From: Christensenella sp. UBA7102
GTDB lineage: Bacteria; Bacillota; Clostridia; Christensenellales; UBA1750
Assembly (NCBI GenBank): GCA_002492415.1
Contig: DKYK01000078.1
Location: 1-27,182 of the forward strand
Length of the DNA stretch: 27,182 nucleotides
Reading direction: 5' to 3'
Of the stretch, positions 6,699 to 15,353 are shown in pieces (position 1 is the stretch's first letter; every line of letters begins with the position of its first letter). The notes under the pieces were generated by a model, which worked only from the letters and a program-made list of their open reading frames with translations, made no database searches and was not told the DNA's origin. The translations under genes were made by a program, and so were the position numbers.

Positions 6699-7550
6699 TC
6701 ATGCGAGTGTGCCCAGGTATCCCGTCAGCGCACCTATGCGCCTGCCGTTCTCATACGCATGCCAGGCGACGGCAAAACGTCCCTTTTTAGAGAAATAGAG
6801 ACCCTGTCCGTGACCGCCGTACTTGCCGATCAATCCGCCTGCTGCCGGATGCAGCTCATACTCTTTTTCCAGCGCCCTGTCGACCCATTTTTCAGATAGC
6901 AGCCGCTCCCGGTTCCACACGCCGCGGTTCAGATACAGCCAGCCAAGTTTCACCATATCATCCGCGCGGATGTACAGACCCGTCGCGCCAATGGGAAACC
7001 CGTGCGGACAGCGGCTCCACGCCACCTCCCGAAAGCCGAGCGGCCCAAGCACGGCATCATACAGCATCGCATCCACATTCTCTCCCGCCACACGGGTCAC
7101 AACGCGCGACAGCAGGTAAAACGCAGCGTCGGAATACTGGCTGTGCGCACCCGGGCAATGATGCAGCGGATGATCAAACACAATAGAAAGATAGTCGTCC
7201 GTAGGATAGGCGCAGACGTCGTCCATGTCGATGTCCAGAAAGCCCTCGTCAAACCCGATTGTGTGTGTCAGCGCATGTTCCACGGTCACGCTGCTCCAGC
7301 GCGCCGCCGCTTCCCGCGTCATCTCCCCTGCAAAAATGTCGATGATCCTGTCCTGTACGCTCAAGTCACCCCGGTCGCACAGTATGCCAATCGCCGTCAT
7401 CACAAACACTTTGGCTACGGAGTAGCTGTCGTTGCAGGCATTGCACGGCTGAAAACGGCGGTAAAAAACGCCATCATCGGTATAAAACGCCGCATCGTAC
7501 AGATTCAACCCCATTTGAGCAATCTCATTCAGACACTGTTCTGGTTTCAT
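6699..7550 (-). CDS. Serine hydrolase, class C beta-lactamase/PBP-like fold
   Basis: A 283-residue protein of the beta-lactamase-related serine hydrolase group. The motif SVAK (Ser44-Lys47) is the SxxK nucleophile pair. YSD at 139-141 occupies the YxN position with Asp in place of Asn, and GGHGQGLYFS near the C-terminus is probably the third (KTG/HxG-like) element. There is no signal peptide or membrane segment, so a cytoplasmic esterase or amidase is more likely than a secreted beta-lactamase. It is shorter than typical class C enzymes (about 350 or more residues). ATG 7550 has AGGAGGAATG upstream. It follows recG by 29 bases on the same strand with no promoter between, so the two are probably co-transcribed. 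The substrate is unknown. Confidence 0.82.
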   Translation of the reverse strand: MKPEQCLNEIAQMGLNLYDAAFYTDDGVFYRRFQPCNACNDSYSVAKVFVMTAIGILCDRGDLSVQDRIIDIFAGEMTREAAARWSSVTVEHALTHTIGFDEGFLDIDMDDVCAYPTDDYLSIVFDHPLHHCPGAHSQYSDAAFYLLSRVVTRVAGENVDAMLYDAVLGPLGFREVAWSRCPHGFPIGATGLYIRADDMVKLGWLYLNRGVWNRERLLSEKWVDRALEKEYELHPAAGGLIGKYGGHGQGLYFSKKGRFAVAWHAYENGRRIGALTGYLGTLA

Positions 7551-7579
7551 CGAGCATTCCTCCTGTTTTTGATTTTCCC

Positions 7580-9577
7580 TTAATTTCGAGCAACCTGCAG
7601 GCCGCGAAGCGCCATCTGCTCGCGCGCATAGCGCATCATAGCCTGGTTCTCCACATCGTCGGGTCGTGCAAAAACATCTTCCACCGCCTGCCCCACCTGT
7701 TCCATCAGCACCGGATCGCCCGCAAGCGCCATCAGGCGTTCATTCACCATACCGCTCTGACGCGTGCCCATCATCTCGCCCGGTCCGCGCATTTCCAAAT
7801 CCTTCTGCGCAATGACGAACCCGTCGTTGGTACCCGCCAGCGTGCGCATGCGCTCGGAGGGATCAGCCATCAGAAAACACCAGCTTTGCTCCTGGCCGCG
7901 TCCCACACGCCCGCGCAGCTGGTGCAGCTGAGCAAGCCCGAACCGCTCCGCGTCCTCAACGACCATCACTGTGGCGTTAGGGACGTTGACCCCCACCTCG
8001 ATGACTGTAGTGCTGACCAATATGTCGCAATCGTGCTGCGCAAACCCATTGAGGATGCGATCCTTTTCCTCGCTCTTCATGCGCCCGTGCAGCAGCTCGA
8101 TGCGCACGTCCGGCATTGCGGCGCGCATATCCTGCACCGTCTGCGAAGCTGAAGCCGCGTCCATCGCCTCGCTCTCCTCCACCAGCGGGCAAACCACGTA
8201 GGCCTGACGCCCCTGCGCCACCGCCTGTGCAATGAAGCTGTACATGTCCTTCCGTTTGCCCTCCGGCACCACGCGCGTCCTGACGGGCTTGCGCCCCGGC
8301 GGCAGCTCATCCACCACCGATATATCCAGATCGCCGTAGAGCACCAGCGCCATCGTGCGCGGGATGGGCGTCGCGCTCATCACCAGCACGTGTGGATCCA
8401 GTCGTCCCTTGTGCTCCAGCGCTGTGCGCTGCCGCACGCCGAAGCGGTGCTGCTCGTCTGTTATGATCACACCCAGATTCCTGTATTCCACGCCCTCTGA
8501 GATCAGCGCGTGCGTTCCGATGGCCACATCCGCCTCTCCCGACTCGAGGAGGCGCAGCGCTTCCCGGCGCTCTTTGCCCTTCACCGAGCCCATCAGCCGC
8601 ACCACGCGCACGCCCAGCGGCTCGAGCAGACGGCAGGCTTCGCTGTAATGCTGCTGCGCGAGCACCTCGGTGGGCGCCATCATGGCTGACTGCACGCCGT
8701 TTTCAAACGCGCAGTATAGCAGCGCGAATGCAATGACGGTCTTGCCGCAGCCCACGTCGCCCTCCACCAGCCGTGCCATGGGCCGCTCGCTCTCCATGTC
8801 GGACAGAGCCTGCCGCAGCACGCGCTGCTGCGCGCCCGTCAATTCATAGGGCAGTGCGTCCAAAAAGGGCTGGATGACCGTCAGGTTTGCCTTCAGCGCC
8901 TGTCCTGTGCCCGTGCGCCGACGCAGGCTCGCCATACAAATGCGCAGCAACAGCAGATCGTCAAACGACAGCCTGCGCAGCGATGCTGCCAATGCCGCTC
9001 GGTCCTGCGGAAAATGGACGCCGTACACAGCCTGCGCATACCCGGGCAGCGCGAACCGCGCACGCAGCGCCTGCGGCAGCGGGTCGGACATCGCCGCTCC
9101 CGCGCCCTCCCACGCCTGCCGCACCAATTTTTCATAGACAGCCGGCGGCACATCCCGCACAGGCGCGTACACGGGCCGGATGCCGTGCGTTGCAAGGGGC
9201 GCCGTCTGCGGACACTGTACACACAGCTTTCCTCTGCTGCGCGCGGGCATTCCCACAAACAGGAACACCGCGCCAATCTCCAGCATGTGCCCGCGATAGG
9301 GCTGATTAAACCATATGCACTGTACCTCACCTGTTTCGTCAAACACTGTGGCATTGGTCAGAGTCATGCCGTGCACGCGCGTGGTGGAACTCCTTTTTAT
9401 GCGCGCAGCAAACACTGCGCGCTTCCCCGAGTGCAGGTCGCGCACTTTTGTGCGTTCGTCATAGTCGATGTAGTCCCTTGGAAAACGCCACAGCAGCTGC
9501 TCCGCCTCGGTCAGACCCGCTCTGCGCAGCGCTTCCAACCGCACTTTGCCCACGCCTTTGAGCTCCTCAATGTGCAA
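7580..9577 (-). CDS. recG: RecG, ATP-dependent branched-DNA helicase
   Basis: RecG remodels stalled replication forks and Holliday junctions by double-strand DNA translocation. The 665 residues are close to the usual length. The N-terminal wedge/OB region begins MHIEELKGVG. The helicase motifs are EGDVGCGKTV (Walker A, near residue 272), DEQHRFGVRQR (the RecG form of motif II, near 370), VMSATPIPRT (motif III), ATVMVVEDAERFGLAQLHQL and GRVGRG (motif VI). The C-terminal FVIAQKDLEMRGPGEMMGTRQSG is the family signature. The start codon is TTG at 9577, with a run of Gs ending GGGGAG five bases before it; no in-frame ATG fits the family start. It follows fakA, as in many Firmicutes, but a terminator lies between them, and no clear own promoter was found. 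Confidence 0.96.
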   Translation of the reverse strand: MHIEELKGVGKVRLEALRRAGLTEAEQLLWRFPRDYIDYDERTKVRDLHSGKRAVFAARIKRSSTTRVHGMTLTNATVFDETGEVQCIWFNQPYRGHMLEIGAVFLFVGMPARSRGKLCVQCPQTAPLATHGIRPVYAPVRDVPPAVYEKLVRQAWEGAGAAMSDPLPQALRARFALPGYAQAVYGVHFPQDRAALAASLRRLSFDDLLLLRICMASLRRRTGTGQALKANLTVIQPFLDALPYELTGAQQRVLRQALSDMESERPMARLVEGDVGCGKTVIAFALLYCAFENGVQSAMMAPTEVLAQQHYSEACRLLEPLGVRVVRLMGSVKGKERREALRLLESGEADVAIGTHALISEGVEYRNLGVIITDEQHRFGVRQRTALEHKGRLDPHVLVMSATPIPRTMALVLYGDLDISVVDELPPGRKPVRTRVVPEGKRKDMYSFIAQAVAQGRQAYVVCPLVEESEAMDAASASQTVQDMRAAMPDVRIELLHGRMKSEEKDRILNGFAQHDCDILVSTTVIEVGVNVPNATVMVVEDAERFGLAQLHQLRGRVGRGQEQSWCFLMADPSERMRTLAGTNDGFVIAQKDLEMRGPGEMMGTRQSGMVNERLMALAGDPVLMEQVGQAVEDVFARPDDVENQAMMRYAREQMALRGLQVARN

Positions 9578-9602
9578 ATACGCTCCCCCCTCTCTTCAAC
9601 GG

Positions 9603-9635
9603 AAAACGGCTGCCCAAATCCGCTTGGACAGCCGT
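9603..9635 (-). terminator. Intrinsic terminator between fakA and recG
   Basis: On the minus strand a 12-base-pair stem (9635-9624 with 9617-9606, one wobble) with a six-base loop is followed by TTTT (9606-9603). It begins 20 bases after the fakA stop codon. Some read-through must reach recG unless it has an unseen promoter. Confidence 0.75.
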
Positions 9636-9654
9636 CAATGATTCCGAATGATGC

Positions 9655-11331
9655 TTATTCAATAGAAAACAGGTAATAATACAGCGGCTGTCCGCCCGAG
9701 AGCATTTCCAGATCGCAATCGGTGAAGTTTTCCTCGATGCGCGCGCGCATATTCTCGGCATCCTGCTCAGACACATCCGCGCCATAGAACAGCGTAATCA
9801 ACTCGTCTTCCTCGGTCAGCATGGTGCGCATCAGTTCAATGGCGGTATCCGCCACGTTCTGGCCGACGCAAGCCACCGTGCCTTCGTTCAGGCCCAGTAT
9901 GTCATTTTCCTTGATTTCCTTCCCGTCAAACACCGAGTCGCGGATGGCATAGGTAACAGAGCCCGTGCGCACGGAACCCGCTGCCTCCGTCATGCGCTCG
10001 CGGTTTTCATCGAGCGAAACATCAGGCACATAGGCGATCATCGCCGCGACACCCTGCGGGATGGTCTTGGTAGGGATGACCACCACCGTGCGGTCCTCCA
10101 TCAGCTCGGCCGCCTGCTGCGCCGCCATGATGATGTTCTTGTTGTTGGGCAGCACATAGGTGGTCTGCGCCTTGCAGCGATAAATCGCCTGCGCGATGTC
10201 GTCGGTAGATGGGTTCATGGTCTGGCCGCCCATCACCGTCTCGTCCACCGTCAGATCCTTGAACAGCGCCGCGATTCCATCACCTGCGCACACTGCCACA
10301 AAGCCGATTTCCTTTTCGATGTCGCGTTTCTCCTGCACTGCCTTTGCCTCTTCGATGATGGTGCGGTGCTGAGTGCGCATGTTTTCCACCTTGATGTTGT
10401 CCAGCTCACCCAGCTTGATGCAGTAGCGCAGGATCCTGCCCGGATCATTGGAGTGACAGTGCACTTTGACCAATTCCAGATCACCCACCACCAGCACGCA
10501 ATCGCCGAACTCCATCAGTTTGCCACGCAGGTTATCCACATCCTCCATCGTCACACCTTCTTTCAGGTGTGTAATGAAGGTCTCTGTGCAGTAGCCGAAC
10601 TCAATCTCGCCCTCATCCATCGCCGCACCCGTGCCCGAGGAGATCTTCGCCGCCTCCTGACCCGCCAGCGCAGTGATCTTATTGGCAAGATCGGTCACAC
10701 TCTCGATTTCCTCGCCATTGAGCGCCATCTTAAAGCCCAGGTAGACAGCCATCAGGCCTGCTCCGCCCGAGTCCACCACGCCCGCCTGCTTGAGCACGGG
10801 CAGCATATCCGGCGTCTTTTTGAGCGTCTCATTGCCCGTTGCAATGATCTCATCCATAAAGGTATAGATATTGCCGCTCTTTTCGGCGCAGATCACGGAA
10901 TTTTCCGCAATGGCGCGCGCGACGGTTAGAATCGTGCCTTCTTTGGGCTTCATCACGGCCTTATATGCCTTGTCCACACCCAGCTTCATGCCTTGTGCAA
11001 AAGCCTTCGCATCCACGGCGGAGCAGTCCTTTACGCCCTCCGCAAAGCCGCGAAACAGCTGCGAGAGGATGACGCCGGAATTTCCGCGTGCGCCCTTGAG
11101 TGCCCCGCGCGCAATGGCCGCGGCCACAACGGAAGCATCCTCACTGTCCACGCCCGCAAGCTCCTTTACGGCGCTCATCATGGTCAGGGACATATTGGTG
11201 CCCGTATCACCGTCGGGCACGGGAAACACGTTCAGTGCATCGATTGCAGCCTTGTTCTTCTCCAGCATGGCTGCGCCGTCGATGAGCATCTCCTTGAGGA
11301 GATGGCCGTCGATACTCGTAAGAAAGGTCAA
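9655..11331 (-). CDS. fakA: FakA, fatty acid kinase catalytic subunit (DAK2 domain)
   Basis: FakA (YloV) phosphorylates fatty acids held by FakB, giving acyl-phosphate for phospholipid synthesis. The DhaL/DAK2-like kinase domain comes first, with ALNVFPVPDGDTGTNMSLT as the Mg-ATP-binding acidic block and GARGNSGVILSQ after it. The middle and FakB-like C-terminal parts follow, including YVLPNNKNIIMAA and VVVIPTKTIPQGVAAM. I choose TTG 11331, giving 558 residues: GGAGGT lies seven bases before it and the protein then begins TFLTSIDGHLLKEML, as in the family. In-frame ATG 11352 and GTG 11370 have no ribosome-binding site, and the ATG precedes the GGAGGT. Upstream yloU is the usual partner. No fakB is in the window. 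Confidence 0.93.
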   Translation of the reverse strand: MTFLTSIDGHLLKEMLIDGAAMLEKNKAAIDALNVFPVPDGDTGTNMSLTMMSAVKELAGVDSEDASVVAAAIARGALKGARGNSGVILSQLFRGFAEGVKDCSAVDAKAFAQGMKLGVDKAYKAVMKPKEGTILTVARAIAENSVICAEKSGNIYTFMDEIIATGNETLKKTPDMLPVLKQAGVVDSGGAGLMAVYLGFKMALNGEEIESVTDLANKITALAGQEAAKISSGTGAAMDEGEIEFGYCTETFITHLKEGVTMEDVDNLRGKLMEFGDCVLVVGDLELVKVHCHSNDPGRILRYCIKLGELDNIKVENMRTQHRTIIEEAKAVQEKRDIEKEIGFVAVCAGDGIAALFKDLTVDETVMGGQTMNPSTDDIAQAIYRCKAQTTYVLPNNKNIIMAAQQAAELMEDRTVVVIPTKTIPQGVAAMIAYVPDVSLDENRERMTEAAGSVRTGSVTYAIRDSVFDGKEIKENDILGLNEGTVACVGQNVADTAIELMRTMLTEEDELITLFYGADVSEQDAENMRARIEENFTDCDLEMLSGGQPLYYYLFSIE

Positions 11332-11384
11332 TTGGTTTACCTCCAGACACATTAATTGCCTATTTATCACACAATGCCAACAGA

Positions 11385-11412
11385 CCGCATGCCCGGACGC
11401 CCGGGCATGCGG
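11385..11412. promoter_or_regulatory. Perfect 12-bp inverted repeat between yloU and fakA
   Basis: Arms 11385-11396 and 11401-11412 are perfectly complementary, GC-rich, with a four-base loop. On the minus strand it lies 13 bases after the yloU stop codon. There is no U-tract (TCTGTTGG follows), so a plain intrinsic terminator is doubtful; an mRNA-stabilising hairpin, partial attenuator or protein-binding dyad are alternatives. Confidence 0.6.
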
Positions 11413-11425
11413 CCAACGATGCGCT

Positions 11426-11785
11426 TTAGTTTACGCGGATTCCCTCCACGGTCACGTTGACCTGATCGACCTTGACGCCCACCAGATTCTCCACGCGATA
11501 CTTGACGGTTTCAACGACATTCTTGGCCACCGCCGCAATGGAAACGCCGTATTCCACAATGATATATAGGTTGATGGACACGCTGTCCTCATTCAGAACG
11601 GCGCGCACGCCGCGCTTAAGGTTCTCCCGGCCAAGCAGCTCGACTAAGCCGTCGGTGGCGCGCTTGGAGGCCATCGCCACGATCCCGATGCATTCAATGG
11701 CCGCATAGCCTGCGACTGTGGTGATCACGTCTTCCACAACGCTGATGGTGCCCAATTCATTTTTGATTTTGCATTCCGCTGCCAT
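11426..11785 (-). CDS. yloU: Asp23/Gls24-family envelope stress protein (YloU)
   Basis: A 119-residue soluble protein of the Asp23 (DUF322) family. It opens with NELGTISVVEDVITTVAGYA, the conserved start of the domain, and continues GIVAMASK, a small acidic/hydrophobic sandwich region (SINLYIIVEYGVSI) and NVVETVKYRVENLVG. The closing VDQVNVTVEGIRV is also typical. In staphylococci Asp23 is a membrane-associated cell-envelope stress protein; the single-domain form next to fakA is widespread in Firmicutes and its exact role is not settled. ATG 11785 has GGGAGGG upstream. It is first in a yloU-fakA transcript with its own promoter. Confidence 0.92.
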   Translation of the reverse strand: MAAECKIKNELGTISVVEDVITTVAGYAAIECIGIVAMASKRATDGLVELLGRENLKRGVRAVLNEDSVSINLYIIVEYGVSIAAVAKNVVETVKYRVENLVGVKVDQVNVTVEGIRVN

Positions 11786-11846
11786 AGTAGTCCCTCCCGT
11801 TCAGTTTCTGCTTTCTCACAGTTCGTCAGCATCATTAGTTTATTCC

Positions 11847-11875
11847 ATTATATCGCATTTCATCCGGCATTGCAA
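11847..11875 (-). promoter_or_regulatory. Strong sigma-A promoter of yloU-fakA
   Basis: On the minus strand TTGCAA (11875-11870) and a perfect TATAAT (11852-11847) are 17 bases apart. The leader to the yloU ATG is about 55 bases. A TTGACG further upstream is too far (29 bases) to be the partner. Confidence 0.82.
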
Positions 11876-11966
11876 GGATTGCGTCAACTTTAGGCCGCAA
11901 AACCCTTCTTACGCCATGCTAAACTATGCTTTGAGACAAAATGTTTCCGTTTCTGCGAAATCGGAC

Positions 11967-12578
11967 TTATTTTTTTCTGCGGGAGAAGTCCAGGCGGTTA
12001 TTCATCTCCGTGCCGTTGAGCAGGCGCACAATGTTGCTGCGGTGCGCCCACACCACCAGCAGCGCAATCGCCACGGAATAGACGATTTCAAACACGTCTC
12101 CATGGCAGCAAAAGGGGTTGATGATGCCAAAGAGCACCAGGCAGATTAGAGAAAAGATGGACACCACACGCGTAATCGCGATGCCCACCAGGCCGCCGGC
12201 AAGCAGAGACAGGCCGAGGATGGGGTTGAGCACCAAAGAGGTACCGATGGAGGTCGCGACGCCCTTACCTCCCTTGAAACGGGAAAACACGGGCAGCATA
12301 TGCCCCACCACCACCGCGATGCCCGCCATGGACGCTCCCGCGTTGCCCAGCAGCAAAAGCCCCAATAGGCAGGCGAGCACGCCCTTGAGACAGTCGCCCA
12401 CAAAGGTCAGTGCGGAGGCCTTGGCGCCCAGCACGCGGAACATATTCGTCGTTCCGGTAGACTTGGATCCCTTGGCACGGATATCCACGTTCTGCGCGCG
12501 GGAGATGATGACGCCCGTCTGGATACAGCCCAGCAGGTATGCGCCCACAATCGCGATGATCCACTTCACTGCCGTCAT
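11967..12578 (-). CDS. plsY: PlsY, acyl-phosphate:glycerol-3-phosphate acyltransferase
   Basis: PlsY is a multi-pass membrane enzyme that transfers an acyl chain from acyl-phosphate to glycerol-3-phosphate, giving lysophosphatidic acid. The 203 residues are typical. The three conserved cytosolic loops are present: GSKSTGTTNMFRVLG (the GSGNxGxTNxxR-like loop), TFVGDCLKG, and VVGHMLPVFSRFKGGKGVAT. The first loop carries a GSKSTGTTN variant of the commoner GSGNIGATN. About six membrane segments can be seen. ATG 12578 overlaps the der stop codon by four bases (ATGA), so the two genes are translationally coupled. It is the last gene of the DUF512-der-plsY unit; fakA, whose product feeds the same acyl-phosphate pool, is the second gene of the next transcript. 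Confidence 0.95.
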   Translation of the reverse strand: MTAVKWIIAIVGAYLLGCIQTGVIISRAQNVDIRAKGSKSTGTTNMFRVLGAKASALTFVGDCLKGVLACLLGLLLLGNAGASMAGIAVVVGHMLPVFSRFKGGKGVATSIGTSLVLNPILGLSLLAGGLVGIAITRVVSIFSLICLVLFGIINPFCCHGDVFEIVYSVAIALLVVWAHRSNIVRLLNGTEMNNRLDFSRRKK

Positions 12579-13921
12579 TTGCCCAGCTCCTCCTTCTCTT
12601 TCTTTTCGCGTGTCCAGATGCGTATGGGTGTACCCGCCAGTTCAAAGGTCTTACGGAAATGATTTTCCAAATAGCGCTCGTAAGAAAAGTGTAGAAGATC
12701 TTTGTCATTGACAAAAAGTATGAAGGTCGGGGGGTTGACCGACTGCTGTGTCGCATAGTAGATGCGCAGCCTGCGCCCATTCTCCGCAGGCGGAGGCGTG
12801 ACGCTCATTGCATCGTGCAGCGCATCGTTGAGCACACCGGTGGTAATGCGGCCAGACGCATTTTTATGCACGCGCCGCACTTCGTCCACCACGCGATTTG
12901 CGCGCTGTCCCGTCTTTGCCGAGATGTAGAGGATGGGCGCGTAGTCCAGGAACTTCAGGTCGTTGCGGACCTGCCGCGTGAACTTCTCCATTGTCCCGGT
13001 CTCTTTATCCACCAGATCCCATTTATTGACCACGATGATGCAGGCCTTGCCCTCCTCGTGGATATAGCCAGCGATGCGCGCGTCCTGCTCGGTCACGCCG
13101 TCGGCCGCGTCGATGAGCATCAGCGCCACATCACAGCGGCGAATGGCGGTCAGCGAGCGGATGACGGAATACCGTTCCAAAGACGCATCCTCAATCTTGC
13201 TTTTTTTGCGGATACCAGCCGTATCGATGATGATGAACTCATCCTCTCCATCCACAAAACGCGTGTCGATGGCGTCGCGCGTGGTGCCCGCGATGTCGGA
13301 GACCATCACGCGCTCTTCGTTGAGGATGCGGTTGACCAAAGAGGACTTGCCTACGTTGGGCCGGCCTACGACGGCGATCTTGACGGGTCCTTCCTCCTCC
13401 TTCTCCTCCGGCGACAGCGGATCGGGAAGGTAGCGGCACATCTCCTCCAGCAGGTCGCCGATCCCCAGCAGATTTACCGAGGAAATGGCGTAGGGCTCGC
13501 CCATACCCAACGCGTAGAACTCCGCCTTGTCCAGCTCGCGCATGGGGGTGTCGATCTTATTAACCACCAGCATCACAGGGCGCTTGGTGCGGCGCAGCAG
13601 ATCCGCCACCTCGTAGTCCGGCCCGGTCAGCCCGTCTCTGCCGTCGACAAAGAACAGGATCACGTCCGCGGTCTCAATGGCGATCTCGGCCTGCCGGCGC
13701 ATCTGCCTGAGCAGCGGATCGTCAGAGTACGGGTCAATGCCGCCGGTATCCACCAGCGTAAAGTCATAGTTCTGCCAGGACGCGTCGGCATACACGCGGT
13801 CGCGCGTCACGCCGGGGGTATCCTCCACGATGGAGACGCGCGCGCCCACCATCTTATTGAAAAAAGTCGATTTGCCCACGTTCGGTCGTCCGACGACGGC
13901 AATGATGGGTTTGACTGCCAT
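12575..13921 (-). CDS. der: Der (EngA), double-domain ribosome-assembly GTPase
   Basis: Der is an essential GTPase for maturation of the 50S ribosomal subunit. The 448 residues contain two GTPase domains and a C-terminal KH-like domain. Domain 1 has VVGRPNVGKST (residues 10-19), DTPGVTRD, DTGG and VNKID. Domain 2 has VVGRPNVGKSS (near 187), DIAGTTRD, DTAGIRKK and VNKWD. The C-terminus contains RRLRIYYATQQSVNPPTF and FVNDKDLLHFSYERYLEN, characteristic of the KH-like part. ATG 13921 has GGAGG nine bases upstream, inside the end of the preceding radical-SAM gene, whose stop is three bases before. Strong coupling with both neighbours indicates a single operon. Confidence 0.97.
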   Translation of the reverse strand: MAVKPIIAVVGRPNVGKSTFFNKMVGARVSIVEDTPGVTRDRVYADASWQNYDFTLVDTGGIDPYSDDPLLRQMRRQAEIAIETADVILFFVDGRDGLTGPDYEVADLLRRTKRPVMLVVNKIDTPMRELDKAEFYALGMGEPYAISSVNLLGIGDLLEEMCRYLPDPLSPEEKEEEGPVKIAVVGRPNVGKSSLVNRILNEERVMVSDIAGTTRDAIDTRFVDGEDEFIIIDTAGIRKKSKIEDASLERYSVIRSLTAIRRCDVALMLIDAADGVTEQDARIAGYIHEEGKACIIVVNKWDLVDKETGTMEKFTRQVRNDLKFLDYAPILYISAKTGQRANRVVDEVRRVHKNASGRITTGVLNDALHDAMSVTPPPAENGRRLRIYYATQQSVNPPTFILFVNDKDLLHFSYERYLENHFRKTFELAGTPIRIWTREKKEKEELGK

Positions 13922-13924
13922 GGT

Positions 13925-15223
13925 CTATCCTCCAAATCCATTCAACAACGCATCGGCCAACGCCGCGCCGTTGTTTTCTACGATGCGCACCGGCACGCCG
14001 ATCGCCTGCTGAACCTGTTCCAGGCTCATGTCGTCCAAAAAGAGATCCTGTTCAGCGCGCAGCATATTCTCTGGGATCATTACTGCATCGCACCGCACGC
14101 CAGCCAGCTCGCGCACCAGATCGCTGCCCGTGGTCAACCCCGCCACCGTCACCGCTCCGCCAAAGAACTTATTCTCGATGGGGACGATATCCAGCTTCAG
14201 GTTATCAAAGCGATATGCGGTGATCATATCATGCAGCAGCGGCGCGGCCGAAACGCCTGTGGCCAACACAAAATGCTTTTTCTCCGAGCTTTCCACGGCA
14301 CCCTGCATTGCTTCGTCGAACTCGGCCTTCAGCTGTGCATACAGCCCCACGCCGTTCTCAATCTGCGCAAAATCCTCATAGGACTCTTCTTTGGGCAGCT
14401 TTCGCCCTGCAATGCAATAGAATTCATCCGAGGCATACACAAAGCGCGTGCCCAATTCCTTGTAGCATTTCTTCTGCCAGCGCTGCACCGTGCGCACCAC
14501 GTCGTCCGCCTCATCGGCGGTAAAGGGGCGCAGGGGAACCAATCCCTCCCGGTGCCCCGTCAGGCCCACCGGCACGATGGCCAGCGACTGCGCCGCCGGA
14601 TGCATCGCCGCAAGGTCGGAGATGGTCTTTTCCAACACCGCGCCATCGTTGAGTTCCGGACACAGCACAATCTGCCCATGAAACTGTATGCCCGCGCGCT
14701 TTAGAATTTTCAACTGCGCCATGATGCGGTCTGCATTGGGGTTGCGCATCATCTTTTTGCGCACCGCGCCGTCGGTAGCGTGGATGGAGATGTACAGCGG
14801 CGACGCATGCCGCCGCACAATGCGGTCCAGCTCCTTGTCGTCAACGTTGGTCAGCGTCACAAAGTTGCCCATCATCAGGCTCATTCGCCAGTCGTCGTCT
14901 TTGACGTAAAGCGACTTGCGGCACCCCTTGGGCATCTGGTCGATGAAGCAGAACACGCAGTGGTTTTTACAGACGCGGGTGACGAGCATGTCGTCCTCAA
15001 ATTCCACGCCCAGCTCCTCCCACTCCTCCTTTTCACAGGAGACCTCCATTTCCTCGCCCTCGTGCCGGTAGGTCAGCGTCAGCTCCTGGCAGGAGATGAG
15101 CGCCTGATAGTCAATGACATCCACGACCTCCTCGCCGCCGATGCGCAGCAGCTCGTCGCCAGGGACGAGGCCGAGCTCCGCGCCCAGGCTTTCGGGCGGC
15201 ACGTTCTTGATTCTGTGTCCCAT
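13925..15223 (-). CDS. DUF512 radical-SAM protein with N-terminal PDZ domain
   Basis: A 432-residue protein of the DUF512 family. The first 60 or so residues form a PDZ-like module (LGAELGLVPGDELLRIGGEEV). This is followed by a radical-SAM-type cysteine cluster CKNHCVFC (Cys85, Cys89, Cys92), FIDQMPKGCRKSLYVKDDDW and the SAM-barrel segment SPLYISIHATD. The C-terminal DUF512 part includes FVYASDEFYC and LVRELAGVRCDAVMIPENML. The family is widespread in Clostridia next to der, but its substrate is not established. ATG 15223 has GGGAGGA upstream and a near-consensus promoter. It heads the transcript with der and plsY, which suggests constitutive expression. Confidence 0.9.
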   Translation of the reverse strand: MGHRIKNVPPESLGAELGLVPGDELLRIGGEEVVDVIDYQALISCQELTLTYRHEGEEMEVSCEKEEWEELGVEFEDDMLVTRVCKNHCVFCFIDQMPKGCRKSLYVKDDDWRMSLMMGNFVTLTNVDDKELDRIVRRHASPLYISIHATDGAVRKKMMRNPNADRIMAQLKILKRAGIQFHGQIVLCPELNDGAVLEKTISDLAAMHPAAQSLAIVPVGLTGHREGLVPLRPFTADEADDVVRTVQRWQKKCYKELGTRFVYASDEFYCIAGRKLPKEESYEDFAQIENGVGLYAQLKAEFDEAMQGAVESSEKKHFVLATGVSAAPLLHDMITAYRFDNLKLDIVPIENKFFGGAVTVAGLTTGSDLVRELAGVRCDAVMIPENMLRAEQDLFLDDMSLEQVQQAIGVPVRIVENNGAALADALLNGFGG

Positions 15224-15256
15224 TCCAGTCCTCCCGCAACAAAATCGGTTCTAATT

Positions 15257-15285
15257 ATTATCCGCCAAATTCTGGAGCTTGTCAA
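15257..15285 (-). promoter_or_regulatory. Near-consensus sigma-A promoter of the DUF512-der-plsY operon
   Basis: On the minus strand a perfect TTGACA (15285-15280) is separated by 17 bases from GATAAT (15262-15257). The ATG of the first gene is 33 bases downstream. The terminator of spoIIP lies just upstream. Confidence 0.88.
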
Positions 15286-15308
15286 CGTCCCTCCCGTTAA
15301 CTTCTATC

Positions 15309-15348
15309 AAAAGCGGGGCGGATGCGTATTTTTCCGCATCCGCCCCGC
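15309..15348 (-). terminator. Intrinsic terminator after spoIIP
   Basis: On the minus strand a perfect 14-base-pair GC-rich stem (15348-15335 with 15326-15313) has an eight-base loop and is followed by TTTT (15312-15309). It begins five bases after the spoIIP stop codon. Confidence 0.9.
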
Positions 15349-15353
15349 ACGGT

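Noticed and set aside
12815..14704. Plus-strand open frame of 629 codons opposite der and the DUF512 gene
   Set aside because: Same shadow effect; no motif and low-complexity composition, while the minus strand has complete Der and radical-SAM proteins.
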